Shown: piece after piece, positions 55,097-63,823 of the stretch
Position numbering within the stretch: the stretch's first letter is position 1
Layout of the letters: each line of letters starts with the position of its first letter
NCBI RefSeq assembly: GCF_001429285.1
Contig: NZ_LMJJ01000014.1
Span: 38,237 to 102,236, forward strand
Reading direction: 5' to 3'
From: Ensifer sp. Root278
GTDB taxonomy: Bacteria; Pseudomonadota; Alphaproteobacteria; Rhizobiales; Rhizobiaceae
DNA: 64,000 nucleotides
Notes under the pieces: model-generated
Told to the model about the DNA's origin: nothing
The model's database searches: none
Seen by the model: the letters and a program-made list of their open reading frames with translations, nothing else
Position numbers and translations under genes: made by a program

Positions 55097-55635
55097 TGCG
55101 TCGGCTCGTCTGGCTATCGACAGTGCTGATGGCGACCTTCGTCGCCATCACGCCGCTTTACGGAGAGGACGCGGCGGCCGGGACGGCTGCCGCGCCCTCT
55201 CAGCTTTCTGAAACCTATGAGGACTGGAGCGTCGCCTGCGCCGAGGCCGAGGGTAAAAAGCATTGCATCCTGTCGCAACAGCAGTTTCACAAGAGTGGCC
55301 AGCACGTGCTGACGCTCGAACTTCGGCCGGCTGAAAACGCCGCTCTGGCGGGGAGCCTCGCGCTTCCCTTCGGCCTCTATCTGGAAAAGGGCGTAACCCT
55401 CGGTGTTGATGAGGCGACCGGCGGCAAGCCAACGCCCTTCCGCACCTGCCTGCCCATCGGCTGCATCGTGTCGTTGACGTTTACCGAGGGGACGGTCGCA
55501 TTGCTGCGCAGCGGAACGGCCCTGAAGATCGGTGCCTTTGCGAGCGATACGGAAAAGAACGTGACATTCTCCGTGTCGCTCAAGGGATTTGCCGCAGCAT
55601 TGGATCGTGTGCTTGTGCTCTCCGGCAGGGCGTAA
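55096..55635 (+). CDS. Invasion-associated locus B (IalB) family periplasmic protein
   Basis: A 179-residue exported protein with a signal peptide (LVWLSTVLMATFVAITPLYG). The mature part has the IalB pattern: YEDWSVACAEAEGKKHCILS with two cysteines, LPFGLYLEKGVTLGVDEATG, and FRTCLPIGCIVSLTF with two more cysteines. IalB proteins are linked to host-cell invasion in Bartonella and are common in rhizobia. The start codon overlaps the autotransporter stop (TGATG), so the two are translated together and may act on the same surface process. Confidence 0.9.
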   Translation: MRRLVWLSTVLMATFVAITPLYGEDAAAGTAAAPSQLSETYEDWSVACAEAEGKKHCILSQQQFHKSGQHVLTLELRPAENAALAGSLALPFGLYLEKGVTLGVDEATGGKPTPFRTCLPIGCIVSLTFTEGTVALLRSGTALKIGAFASDTEKNVTFSVSLKGFAAALDRVLVLSGRA

Positions 55636-55676
55636 GCCGCTACCGGGCGCGATGCTCGGGGGTTGCCCATGCGCCG

Positions 55677-57470
55677 TTAGGGTGCGGTGGGTTCGTCCCA
55701 CCCACTTTGCAGGGCCGCGTCGACCGAGCACACCAGGCCCGTGGGATGGTAGCTGATCTCCACCTGGCCATTCAGTTCGGCAGCCAACAGGGTTTGAATC
55801 AGGCGCGAGCCGAATCCTTTGCGCGATGGCTGCTTTACCAACGGCCCGCCGGATTCCTGCCAGCGCAGCGTCAGCCGGGTCGGCGTGCCGGCCTGGAGCG
55901 ACCACGTGATGGAGACCCGCCCGTTCCCGGTCGAAAGTGCGCCGTATTTGGCGGCGTTCGTGGCGAGCTCATGCAGCGCCAGGGACAGCGATACGACCAT
56001 CCTCGGCGGAACCTGGATCGGCGGGCCGGAAACGACGAACGTCTCCTGCGAGTAGGGGGAGATCGCCTGGTTGATGATCGCCTTCAACTCCGCCCTTTCC
56101 CAGTTGCCATGGGTGAGCAGGTCGTGCGCCCGTGCCATCGAAACCAGCCGCGCTTCAAAAGCCTGCACCTCTTCGGCGTCCGTGCTGTCGCTGCGACCGA
56201 GCGTCTGCCGGGCAATGGCCAGGACGGTTGCAAGCACGTTCTTGATGCGATGGTTCAGTTCACCGACCAGGACGGTCTGCAGGCGCTCCGCCTCCTTCCG
56301 CACGGTTATGTCGTGGGCCAGTTTCGAAGCGCCGACGATGCTGCCATAGGCGTCGTAGATCGGCGAAACGCTGAGCAGGACATCGACGCTTCGACCGTCC
56401 TTGTGGAGCCGTTTGGTCTCATATGGCTCGACCTTGAGGCCCGCATTGACCTGCCTGAGGATCGCAGGCTCTTCGTCAATCCGGTCTTCGGGAACCAGCG
56501 TCATGACGGAGCGGCCGACCATTTCCTCGGCCGAATAGCCGTAGAGCCTTTCGGCCCCGGCATTCCAGGTCGTAATCCTCATCCGGAGATCGATGCCGAG
56601 AATGGCGTCGTTGGAGGATGCGATAATGGCCGCAAGGCGACGCTCGACCTCCTGGGCTCGCTTGCGCTCGGTGATGTCGACGATGACGGCGGCCGCCTCG
56701 CGAAAATTGCCGCGCTCATCGCGAAGCGCGGAGACCGAACTCGTCACCCAGACAAGACCACCATCCTTGCGCAGATAGCGCTTTTCGATTTCGTAGCTTT
56801 CGCCGGTGCTCGCCATCGTCTTGAACAGGCGAGCGCTTTGGGCGACGTCTTCGGGAAACGTGATGTCGTGCATCCGCATCGTCAGCAGTTCGGCTTCGCT
56901 ATAGCCGACGATTTCGCAGAACCGATTGTTGACCAGGAGGAAGCGGCCCGTCAGGTCCATCTGGCAAATGCCGGCGGCCGACTGCGAGAAAATGGCGCGA
57001 AGCCGCTCTTCGTTGGCTTGCAGCGCGCCCTCGAATTTCACGCGTTCCGTCGTTTCATTGACGATGCAGAACACGCCCCGAACCCTCTCTTCTTCGTCCC
57101 GGACGGGCGAATAGGAAATATCGAAGTAAGCCGTTTCGGGATAACCGTGTCGCTCGATGTAGAAGGGACGGTCTTTCGCGACCACCGTCTCGCCGCGTTC
57201 CAGCACGCGTCGCAGCAGAGGTTCGAGGTCGCTCCAGAGTTCACCCCAGTTTTCGCGCGCCGGGCGCCCCAATGCGCGAGGATGCTTGTCTCCGATGGTC
57301 GGCGCATAGGCATCGTTGTAGAGAGCGACGAACTCCTCGCCCCAGAACATCACGATCTGCGCCTGCGCCGGCAACATGATGTCGACCGCAGCCGCCAGGC
57401 ATGGCGGCCAAGCCTCCATGGGGCCGAGCGGGCTGTCGTCCCAGCGGTAAGACTGGATCAACCGACCCAT
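55677..57470 (-). CDS. Multi-PAS HWE-family histidine kinase
   Basis: A 597-residue soluble kinase. An N-terminal sensor (MGRLIQSYRWDDSPLGPMEA) is followed by PAS domains at about 20-145, 150-275 and 280-400 (ICQMDLTGRFLLVNNRFCEI, ILGIDLRMRITTWNAGAERL). The HWE kinase core has the phosphohistidine in LVGELNHRIKNVLATV, ALHELATNAAKYGAL and the WxE motif RWQESGGPLV. HWE kinases are enriched in rhizobia and act in light or general stress signalling. No partner regulator is adjacent. Confidence 0.94.
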   Translation of the reverse strand: MGRLIQSYRWDDSPLGPMEAWPPCLAAAVDIMLPAQAQIVMFWGEEFVALYNDAYAPTIGDKHPRALGRPARENWGELWSDLEPLLRRVLERGETVVAKDRPFYIERHGYPETAYFDISYSPVRDEEERVRGVFCIVNETTERVKFEGALQANEERLRAIFSQSAAGICQMDLTGRFLLVNNRFCEIVGYSEAELLTMRMHDITFPEDVAQSARLFKTMASTGESYEIEKRYLRKDGGLVWVTSSVSALRDERGNFREAAAVIVDITERKRAQEVERRLAAIIASSNDAILGIDLRMRITTWNAGAERLYGYSAEEMVGRSVMTLVPEDRIDEEPAILRQVNAGLKVEPYETKRLHKDGRSVDVLLSVSPIYDAYGSIVGASKLAHDITVRKEAERLQTVLVGELNHRIKNVLATVLAIARQTLGRSDSTDAEEVQAFEARLVSMARAHDLLTHGNWERAELKAIINQAISPYSQETFVVSGPPIQVPPRMVVSLSLALHELATNAAKYGALSTGNGRVSITWSLQAGTPTRLTLRWQESGGPLVKQPSRKGFGSRLIQTLLAAELNGQVEISYHPTGLVCSVDAALQSGWDEPTAP

Positions 57471-57673
57471 CTCTCCTGCTGCTGTGAAAGGGGCGCTGCT
57501 CTGCAGGGTGAAGTACCTCGCTTGAATGGCCAGAGCACTTCAACCCTTTGAGAAACTTAGGTCAATACGCAAAGTGAAAAGCTTTGCGGGCGCAGCCTGC
57601 GCAATACGCCCCTATGGCGCGAGATGTTGCTCCGTCGCAAGCATCTTCTTTGCGCAGGTGGGCGATACGACGG

Positions 57674-58432
57674 TTAGACCAGAAAGCCGGAAACGCCGTC
57701 CCATAGTAGTTTCAGCGCCACCAGAACCAGCAATCCATAGCAGGCGCGATAGACCTGCCGTTGGTCGAGCATGCCCTGGAGCCGCCAGCCGAGCGTAACG
57801 CCGCTTGGAATGGCGAGCAGGCAGATCGCCATCAGCACTCCGAGATCGGCGGTTGGCTTCGCCAGCAACAACCACGGCAGGGCCTTGGTTGCATTGCCGA
57901 CGGTAAAGAAGAGGCTCGTCGTTCCCGCGTAGACCTCCTTGCTGAGACCGAGCGGCAGCAGATACATCGCCAGCGGCGGTCCGCCCGAGTGGGCGACCAT
58001 CGTGGTTATGCCTGAGGCGAGACCGGCAGAAATCGCCTTCGGGGTCGAGCGTGGGCGTGCCGTGACCTCTGCGCCCCTTGCCAGCCACAGGCCGACGAAA
58101 AGCAAGGTGGTTGCCGCCATCACGATCGCGACGGTGCGGTGATCGAGAAAGCGGAACAGCAGATAGCCGAGCCCGATGCCAATCACGAGCCCCGGAAGCA
58201 GCAGCGCGAGGTCGGGGCCAGACCAGGTTGCCCGCTTGAAGTAGCGCAACCCATACAGATCCATCGCCACGAAGAGCGGCGCGAGAAGGCCGCCAGCGGT
58301 GACCGGGTCCATCACGACCGACAGCAGCGGGATGCCGACTATGGAGAAGCCTCCGCCAAACGCCCCCTTCATGAAGCAGATCAGGAATACCCCGGCAAAG
58401 GCGACCAGGATCGTCGGGACGGTCAGTTCCAT
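57674..58432 (-). CDS. TauE/SafE-family membrane exporter
   Basis: The ATG at 58432 gives 252 residues with about eight membrane helices; the longer open frame is non-coding. Family motifs are FMKGAFGGGFSIVGIPLL near the N-terminus and HSGGPPLAMYLLPLGLSKEV in the middle. The family moves sulfur-containing or other organic anions. It is divergent from a MocR regulator gene, with 239 bases between the starts, so that regulator probably controls it. The substrate is unknown. Confidence 0.92.
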   Translation of the reverse strand: MELTVPTILVAFAGVFLICFMKGAFGGGFSIVGIPLLSVVMDPVTAGGLLAPLFVAMDLYGLRYFKRATWSGPDLALLLPGLVIGIGLGYLLFRFLDHRTVAIVMAATTLLFVGLWLARGAEVTARPRSTPKAISAGLASGITTMVAHSGGPPLAMYLLPLGLSKEVYAGTTSLFFTVGNATKALPWLLLAKPTADLGVLMAICLLAIPSGVTLGWRLQGMLDQRQVYRACYGLLVLVALKLLWDGVSGFLV

Positions 58433-58636
58433 CGGAGTGCCTCCGCATTCGCGCGCGTTGAACGCGACAGTGGTCGGTTGGTTGAGAAATACAGGCATTG
58501 TCTCGTTTCCAGCCCTTGCTCCGGGCGTGCGATGCCGCCAGCCTGAGCGCGCTTCGAAAAGAGCGCTCGGGCCTGCGAAACCGTCGCGGTTCCGGGCGAA
58601 TGGGATTTGATGAGAATAGAATGTTCCGATATAATT

Positions 58637-58670
58637 CTCGGTGCAATTGAAACATTGTACTCGGTGCAAT
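58637..58670. promoter_or_regulatory. Direct-repeat operator of the MocR regulator
   Basis: CTCGGTGCAAT occurs exactly twice, at 58637-58647 and 58660-58670, 23 bases apart in the same direction, in the divergent promoter region. The second copy ends one base before the start codon of the MocR gene, so binding would block its own translation or transcription start. MocR regulators are known to bind direct repeats, so this is a strong candidate site. Confidence 0.65.
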
Positions 58671-58671
58671 A

Positions 58672-60015
58672 ATGTCGAGGTCGGAATACCTGAAGCTTGC
58701 CGACACGATCGCCGCGGAAATTGCGGTTGGGTCGCTCAGGCCGGGCGACCGCCTGCCGCCGCAGCGTAGCTTTGCTTATGAACGCAAGATTGCCGTATCC
58801 ACGGCAAGCCGCGTCTATGCCGAGTTGTTGCGCCGCGGTCTCGTCGTCGGCGAAGTGGGCAGGGGCACCTTCATCTCCGGGGAGGCGAGGCGAGGCGTGG
58901 CGGCGCTCGCAGAGCCGCGTGGTGTCCGTACCGACTTCGAGTTCAACTACCCGATCTTGCCCAACCAGACAGCGCTTATCGCAAGAAGCCTGGAGGGGTT
59001 GGCTGCTCCTGCCTTGCTCGACGTTGCATCGCGCCAGGCGATCAGCATCGGAACGCCGGCGATCAGAAACATTGGAGCAGCGCATCTCTCCAAGGGCGGC
59101 TGGTCGCCCAGTCCTGAACACCTCGTTTTCACCGGCAATGGCCGGCAGAGCATTGCTGCGGCTCTCGCGGCTGTGGTTCCGGCGGGCGGGCGCTGCGGTG
59201 TCGAGGCTTTGACTTATCCCTTCGTCAAGGGCATTGCCGCTCGGCTCGGAATTGCGTTGGTGCCGCTTTCGATGGACGAAGGCGGGGTGCGCCCCGACTC
59301 CGTTGAAAAAGCGCATCGCGAGGCGCATCTCTCGGCCATCTACATCCAGCCGGCGGTCCAGAATCCGCTGGGCGCGACGATGAGTGAGGCGCGCCGGGCC
59401 GATCTTCTGCGGGTCGTCGAGATGCTTGATCTTCCTGTTATCGAAGACAATGTCTATGGGTTCCTTGACGACGAGCCGCCGCTTGCCGCCCTCGCACCGG
59501 ATCGCTGCATTGTCGTCGACAGCCTCTCCAAGAAGGTGGCGCCCGGCCTGGCGCTCGGCTTCATCGTGCCGCCCGAGCGGCTACGGGAAAGTGTGATCGC
59601 CTCTGTGCGTTCGGGTGGATGGACCGCGACGGGATTTGCCTTTGCGGCGGCCGAGCGGATGATGGCCGATGGCACCGTTGCCGCGCTCATGACGATGAAA
59701 CGCCTTGATGCGCAGGCGCGGCAGAAGCTGGCCGCCGCTCATCTCCAGGGCTTCGAGGTCAAGGCCAACCCAAAGTGCTACCATCTCTGGCTGACGCTGC
59801 CGCCCCATCGGCGTTCGCAGACGTTTGTTGCGGCTGCCGCCAGGCGCGACATTGCATTGACCCCGTCGACGACCTTCGCCATCACGCCGGGCCACGCGCC
59901 CAACGCGGTCCGGCTCGCGCTGGCCAGTCCGGCAATGGATCAGCTCGACATTGGCCTCCGCACGCTGGCGGCGCTGCTGAACTCTCGGGAGGACGATTTC
60001 GTCTCGACGGAATGA
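58672..60015 (+). CDS. MocR-family regulator (GntR domain plus aminotransferase-like domain)
   Basis: A 447-residue protein. The N-terminal GntR winged helix (ADTIAAEIAVGSLRPGDRLP, then KIAVSTASRVYAELLRRGLV) is joined to a fold-type I aminotransferase domain. The PLP lysine is expected in VVDSLSKKVAPGLALG, and IIEDN-type and QPAVQNPLGATMSEARR segments are visible. The effector is probably a PLP-linked amine or amino acid. It is divergent from a TauE/SafE exporter; a direct repeat sits right before its start. Confidence 0.93.
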   Translation: MSRSEYLKLADTIAAEIAVGSLRPGDRLPPQRSFAYERKIAVSTASRVYAELLRRGLVVGEVGRGTFISGEARRGVAALAEPRGVRTDFEFNYPILPNQTALIARSLEGLAAPALLDVASRQAISIGTPAIRNIGAAHLSKGGWSPSPEHLVFTGNGRQSIAAALAAVVPAGGRCGVEALTYPFVKGIAARLGIALVPLSMDEGGVRPDSVEKAHREAHLSAIYIQPAVQNPLGATMSEARRADLLRVVEMLDLPVIEDNVYGFLDDEPPLAALAPDRCIVVDSLSKKVAPGLALGFIVPPERLRESVIASVRSGGWTATGFAFAAAERMMADGTVAALMTMKRLDAQARQKLAAAHLQGFEVKANPKCYHLWLTLPPHRRSQTFVAAAARRDIALTPSTTFAITPGHAPNAVRLALASPAMDQLDIGLRTLAALLNSREDDFVSTE

Positions 60016-60052
60016 AAGTCGCCCGCCTCTGCATATTCGAGCTAAATCGGCG

Positions 60053-60517
60053 TCAACCCGCCGCTTTCCGCTGGAGGACGAGTTTGGCCTTGAGGTTCTG
60101 CACCACTTCCCCGTGCTGGTTGATGGTGCTGCTGAGAACGACGGCGATGCCTCGATCAGGCTTCGAGCGGGAAGGTATGATCTCCAGGACCTCGCTTTCC
60201 ACATGCAGCGTGTCCCCGGGGCGCGTCGGAGCCGGCCAGTTGATTTCTCCGCCGGCGCCAATGAGACCGCCGGCAAATGGCAGGCCCGTCTCGACATTGA
60301 GACGCATCGTGATGGCGGCGGTGTGCCATCCGCTTGCAGCCAGACCCCCAAAGAGCGTGTCCTTGGCCCTCGCCTCGTCGATGTGAAACGGCTGCGGGTC
60401 GAACTGCAGAGCGAAAGCCTTGATCTGTGCTGCGTCGATCGTGTGGGTCCCGCTTGTAAAGCGTTGGCCCACATAGAGGTCGTCCAGAAAGAGACGACCG
60501 GGCGTCGAATTGCTCAT
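60053..60517 (-). CDS. MaoC-family acyl dehydratase
   Basis: A 154-residue hot-dog-fold protein starting after AAAGGAGG. The hydratase signature is FALQFDPQPFHIDEARAKDT, with the aspartate and histidine of the MaoC active site, followed by FGGLAASGWHTAAITMRL. It would hydrate an enoyl-CoA or similar thioester. It ends a minus-strand set with the EmrAB-like efflux genes, 42 bases after the permease, which is an unusual partner. The substrate is unknown. Confidence 0.9.
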   Translation of the reverse strand: MSNSTPGRLFLDDLYVGQRFTSGTHTIDAAQIKAFALQFDPQPFHIDEARAKDTLFGGLAASGWHTAAITMRLNVETGLPFAGGLIGAGGEINWPAPTRPGDTLHVESEVLEIIPSRSKPDRGIAVVLSSTINQHGEVVQNLKAKLVLQRKAAG

Positions 60518-60559
60518 AACCTGCCTCCTTTCAGTGCACGTCTTTTGACCTGCAGACAT

Positions 60560-62170
60560 TCAATGGGCGCCGCCCGCACCTGCGCCGCCAAGCTGGATCT
60601 TCCGGGTGAAAAGCAGGGCGATGGCGGCGAGCGCCAACACAGTGCCGATCACCGCGAAGGTATCACTGAACCCCAGGATAAGCGCCTGGCGGTGAACCGT
60701 CGCGCCGATCACGGCGATCGCCTTGTGTTGTGCAACCGCGACGTCGGATACGCCATGGGTCATGAAGTGCTGGGTCAGATCGCTGATCCGGTCACGGACC
60801 TCATCGCGGGAAAGCGTGACGGACTGGCCGATGATGTTAGAATGGAACTGCTCCCGCTTGGTCAACACAGTCGCGAGCGTGGCCGTTCCAACCGCGCCGC
60901 CGAGATTGCGCAGCATGTTCGACAGGCCGGAGGCGGCGGCCGCGTCGCCAGGCGCGATGCCGGCGGTCGTGATCACCGTGATCGGCGTCAGCACCAGTGC
61001 CTGGCCGATGGCGCGCACGATATTGGGCACGAAGAACTGGTCGCCGGCGCTGTCGAGCGAGAGCGTCGTGTTCATGAAACAGCTCGCTGCGAAGATGCTG
61101 ATGCCGACGAAGCCGACGTAGCGCGCGTCGAACCGCTTCATCAGTGCCGGCACGAGCGGAATGATGAGGAGCTGCGGCAAGCCGGTCCAGGCCAGCACGA
61201 AGCCGATCTGCTCGGCATTGTAGCGCTGCACCTGGCCCAGATACTGCGGCAGGATGTAAACGGTGCCGAACAGCGCCACGCCGACCAGCACGTTGACGAG
61301 AACGCCGACACCGAAGTTGCGCTGCTTGAGCAGGCGTAGCTTGACCAGCGGCTTTTCGACCTTTAGCTCGATGATGACGAAGGCGGTCAGAAACACGGCT
61401 GCGATCATGGCGAGCTTGACGATGAACGGCGACTGGAACCAGTCGTCCTTATTGCCTTCCTCGAGCACGGTCTGTAGAGCCGAGAGCCCGATCGCCATGG
61501 TGACGATGCCGGCCCAGTCGCCCTCTTTGAGCAAGGACAATTGCATCGGCTTCTTCTCGAGCGTGAAGTAGAGCGCAACCACCATGATGATGCTTGGGGG
61601 CGTGTTGACGAAGAAGATCGACTGCCAGCCGTAGTTCTCGGTGAGGTAGCCGCCGATCGTCGGGCCGATCGCCGGCGCGAAGGTGACGGACAGGGCGAAG
61701 AGTGCCAATCCGAACGGCTGCTGCGTCTTGGGCAACCGGGTCAGGATCATTGTGAAAGCCATGGGGATGAGCACGCCGCCCGCAACGCCTTGCAGACCGC
61801 GCAGCACGATCATCGAGCCGAGGTCATGGGCGAAGGCGCAAGCCGCGGAAAAGATCGGGAACAGGATCGCATTTGCCAGGATATAGCGCCGGAACGAGAA
61901 GACGCGGCTGAAGTAGTCGGTAAGGGGGATCACCACGATCTCGCCGATCAGGTAGGAGGTCGATATCCAGGCGCCGTTGTCGACGCCGGTGCCGATCCCG
62001 CCCTCGATGTCGAGCAGCGAGGCGTTGGTGATCTGGATGTTCAGGATCGCCATGAAGGCACCGATCAGGCCGGCGAGCACTGCGATCCATGCCGTCGTGC
62101 TCGCCTTTTCCGATGGCTCCGCAGCGGCTGGCAGCGAACCGGGCGCAACTGTATCAGCAATGGTGGACAT
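60560..62170 (-). CDS. emrB: EmrB-like DHA2-family drug efflux permease
   Basis: A 536-residue major facilitator protein with 14 predicted membrane helices. Typical DHA2 motifs are LDIEGGIGTGVDNGAWISTS, LRGLQGVAGGVLIPMAFTMI and FAPAIGPTIGGYLTENYGWQ. It would drive proton-coupled export of hydrophobic compounds through the fusion protein encoded just upstream. It lies 46 bases after the emrA-like gene on the same strand. The gene symbol reflects family, not a shown substrate. Confidence 0.94.
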   Translation of the reverse strand: MSTIADTVAPGSLPAAAEPSEKASTTAWIAVLAGLIGAFMAILNIQITNASLLDIEGGIGTGVDNGAWISTSYLIGEIVVIPLTDYFSRVFSFRRYILANAILFPIFSAACAFAHDLGSMIVLRGLQGVAGGVLIPMAFTMILTRLPKTQQPFGLALFALSVTFAPAIGPTIGGYLTENYGWQSIFFVNTPPSIIMVVALYFTLEKKPMQLSLLKEGDWAGIVTMAIGLSALQTVLEEGNKDDWFQSPFIVKLAMIAAVFLTAFVIIELKVEKPLVKLRLLKQRNFGVGVLVNVLVGVALFGTVYILPQYLGQVQRYNAEQIGFVLAWTGLPQLLIIPLVPALMKRFDARYVGFVGISIFAASCFMNTTLSLDSAGDQFFVPNIVRAIGQALVLTPITVITTAGIAPGDAAAASGLSNMLRNLGGAVGTATLATVLTKREQFHSNIIGQSVTLSRDEVRDRISDLTQHFMTHGVSDVAVAQHKAIAVIGATVHRQALILGFSDTFAVIGTVLALAAIALLFTRKIQLGGAGAGGAH

Positions 62171-62216
62171 AACACCCTCCTGCCTTGTCTATGCGTTCAC
62201 TTGAACGCACGGCGCT

Positions 62217-63419
62217 CTAGTAGATCTTTCCCGACTTTGACGCGACCTCGGTCGCCGTCGGGTTGGTGGCGATGGTCGGGTAGACCGACATGCCGGGCCG
62301 CAAGGTCACCGATCGTGGGGTTCCGCGGTCGAGCACGATCTTGACCGGGATGCGCTGCACCACCTTGGTGAAGTTGCCCGTCGCATTGTCCGGCGGCAGC
62401 AACGCAAATTCCTGGCCGCTCGCCGGCGCGATGCTGTCGACGTGACCCTCGAAGACCTGCCCCGGGAAGGTGTCCACTTCGACCGTCACCTTCTGGCCGG
62501 GATAGACGTCGGTGAGCTGGGTCTCCTTGTAGTTGGCGACGATGTAAGCCGCCTCCGTCGGGACGACCGCCATCAGTTGGGTGCCGGCCTGCACATATTG
62601 ACCGACCCGCAGGGTGCGGTTGCCGATCACGCCATCGATGGGGGCGGCAAGAGCGGTGTAGGAGAGGTTCAGGCGAGCCTGGTCCTGCGCCGCCTTGGCG
62701 CTGTCGAGTGCTGCCTTCGCCTGGGCGACCTCGGCCCTGATCACGTCGAGCTGCTTGGTTTCATTGGCAAGTGCCGCCGTGTCACGCGTTACCGCTGCAC
62801 GGGCGGCCATGATGCGCGAGGCCGCCTGCTGGGCATTCTGGATGGTGCCGAAGCCCTGTCTGGCAAGCTCGGAGTAACGCTTGTCGTCCTGTTCAGCAAA
62901 GGTCTGGTCGGCCTTGTCGGCCTCGACAGTCGCCCTTGCCGCGTCGATCGCGGATTGCTGAGCCACCAGGGCCGACTGCTTGTTGGCGATGTTGGCTTCC
63001 GCTGCCTCGACCTCGGCCATGGCCCGTTCGAGGCTTACCTTGAAATCGCGGTCGTCGATGCGGGCGAGGATCTGTCCTGCCTTTACCCGCTCGTTGTCGG
63101 CCACGAGCACCTCGGCGATATGGCCGGAGACCTTGGGCGCAATCGTCGTGCTGTCAGCCTTCACATAGGCGTCGTCGGTCGACACCTGGAAGCGGCCTGT
63201 CGTCCAGTACCCCCACCCGAAATCGGCAGCGGCCGCCACGGCCGCGACGGCCACGGAGGCGAAGAGCAGGCCGCGCAGCCACCGCTTTGCAGGCATGTTC
63301 GAGGCCGGAGTCACGGCAGGCAAGATCGCAGGCAGTTCCTCGGGGAGCCGAATGGTCGGCATTGTCTCCGCAGTAGGCGAGGGGTTTTCGATGATGGCGA
63401 TTGGCGTGTGCTGGTTCAT
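62217..63419 (-). CDS. emrA: EmrA-like membrane-fusion protein (HlyD family)
   Basis: A 400-residue protein with one N-terminal membrane helix (WLRGLLFASVAVAAVAAAAD) after a proline-rich cytoplasmic tail. Two lipoyl-like halves, VSTDDAYVKADSTTIAPKVS and LSYTALAAPIDGVIGNRTLR, flank a long coiled coil at about 130-230. It should link the EmrB-type permease to an outer-membrane channel. It is the first gene of the operon. A palindrome about 60 bases upstream of the start is a candidate operator. Confidence 0.94.
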   Translation of the reverse strand: MNQHTPIAIIENPSPTAETMPTIRLPEELPAILPAVTPASNMPAKRWLRGLLFASVAVAAVAAAADFGWGYWTTGRFQVSTDDAYVKADSTTIAPKVSGHIAEVLVADNERVKAGQILARIDDRDFKVSLERAMAEVEAAEANIANKQSALVAQQSAIDAARATVEADKADQTFAEQDDKRYSELARQGFGTIQNAQQAASRIMAARAAVTRDTAALANETKQLDVIRAEVAQAKAALDSAKAAQDQARLNLSYTALAAPIDGVIGNRTLRVGQYVQAGTQLMAVVPTEAAYIVANYKETQLTDVYPGQKVTVEVDTFPGQVFEGHVDSIAPASGQEFALLPPDNATGNFTKVVQRIPVKIVLDRGTPRSVTLRPGMSVYPTIATNPTATEVASKSGKIY

Positions 63420-63476
63420 GGCCGGTTCCTTTCCCCGGTGTGGCGGGGCGGTCCAAAACGCCCGTCGCCAAATTAG

Positions 63477-63492
63477 GAAAACTATTGTTTTC
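63477..63492. promoter_or_regulatory. Candidate operator of the EmrAB-type operon
   Basis: GAAAAC-TATT-GTTTTC is a perfect inverted repeat in an AT-rich island about 58 bases upstream of the emrA-like start. TetR- or MarR-type repressors usually bind such sites before efflux operons. No regulator gene is adjacent within the window, so the protein that binds is unknown. The rest of 63420-63823 has no convincing gene. Confidence 0.4.
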
Positions 63493-63753
63493 TAAAATGC
63501 GCGAGAGGATCCAAATTGTCAATCGAATTTGGAAAGCAGTTGTATTCCTTAATGCCAAGGTCGCAATCGAGCGCCCGCGACAGGGCTTGCGACACGAGGT
63601 GACCCAAGCTGGATCACCACCAGAAAGCCCTAGCCGCTGTCCTGCTGCTGCGCGATCCCAGGCCGCAGAACCAGGGCGGGCTTCCGCCCCAGGTGACGCT
63701 CGCGAGCTTCCTGCATCTTCTTTTGACGATGACATCGCATAAACGGAGAGGCC

Positions 63754-63769
63754 GGCCCCCTGCGGGGCC
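63754..63769. terminator. GC-rich hairpin, possible terminator of the edge gene
   Basis: GGCCCC-CTGC-GGGGCC is a perfect stem 55 bases past the stop of the minus-strand gene at the window edge. On neither strand is it followed by a good T run, so its role as a terminator is tentative. Confidence 0.3.
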
Positions 63770-63823
63770 AGCCTTGCCATTCACGCCGAAGCGATTGCGG
63801 ATGTTCGCTGGTCCGGGCCGGGA

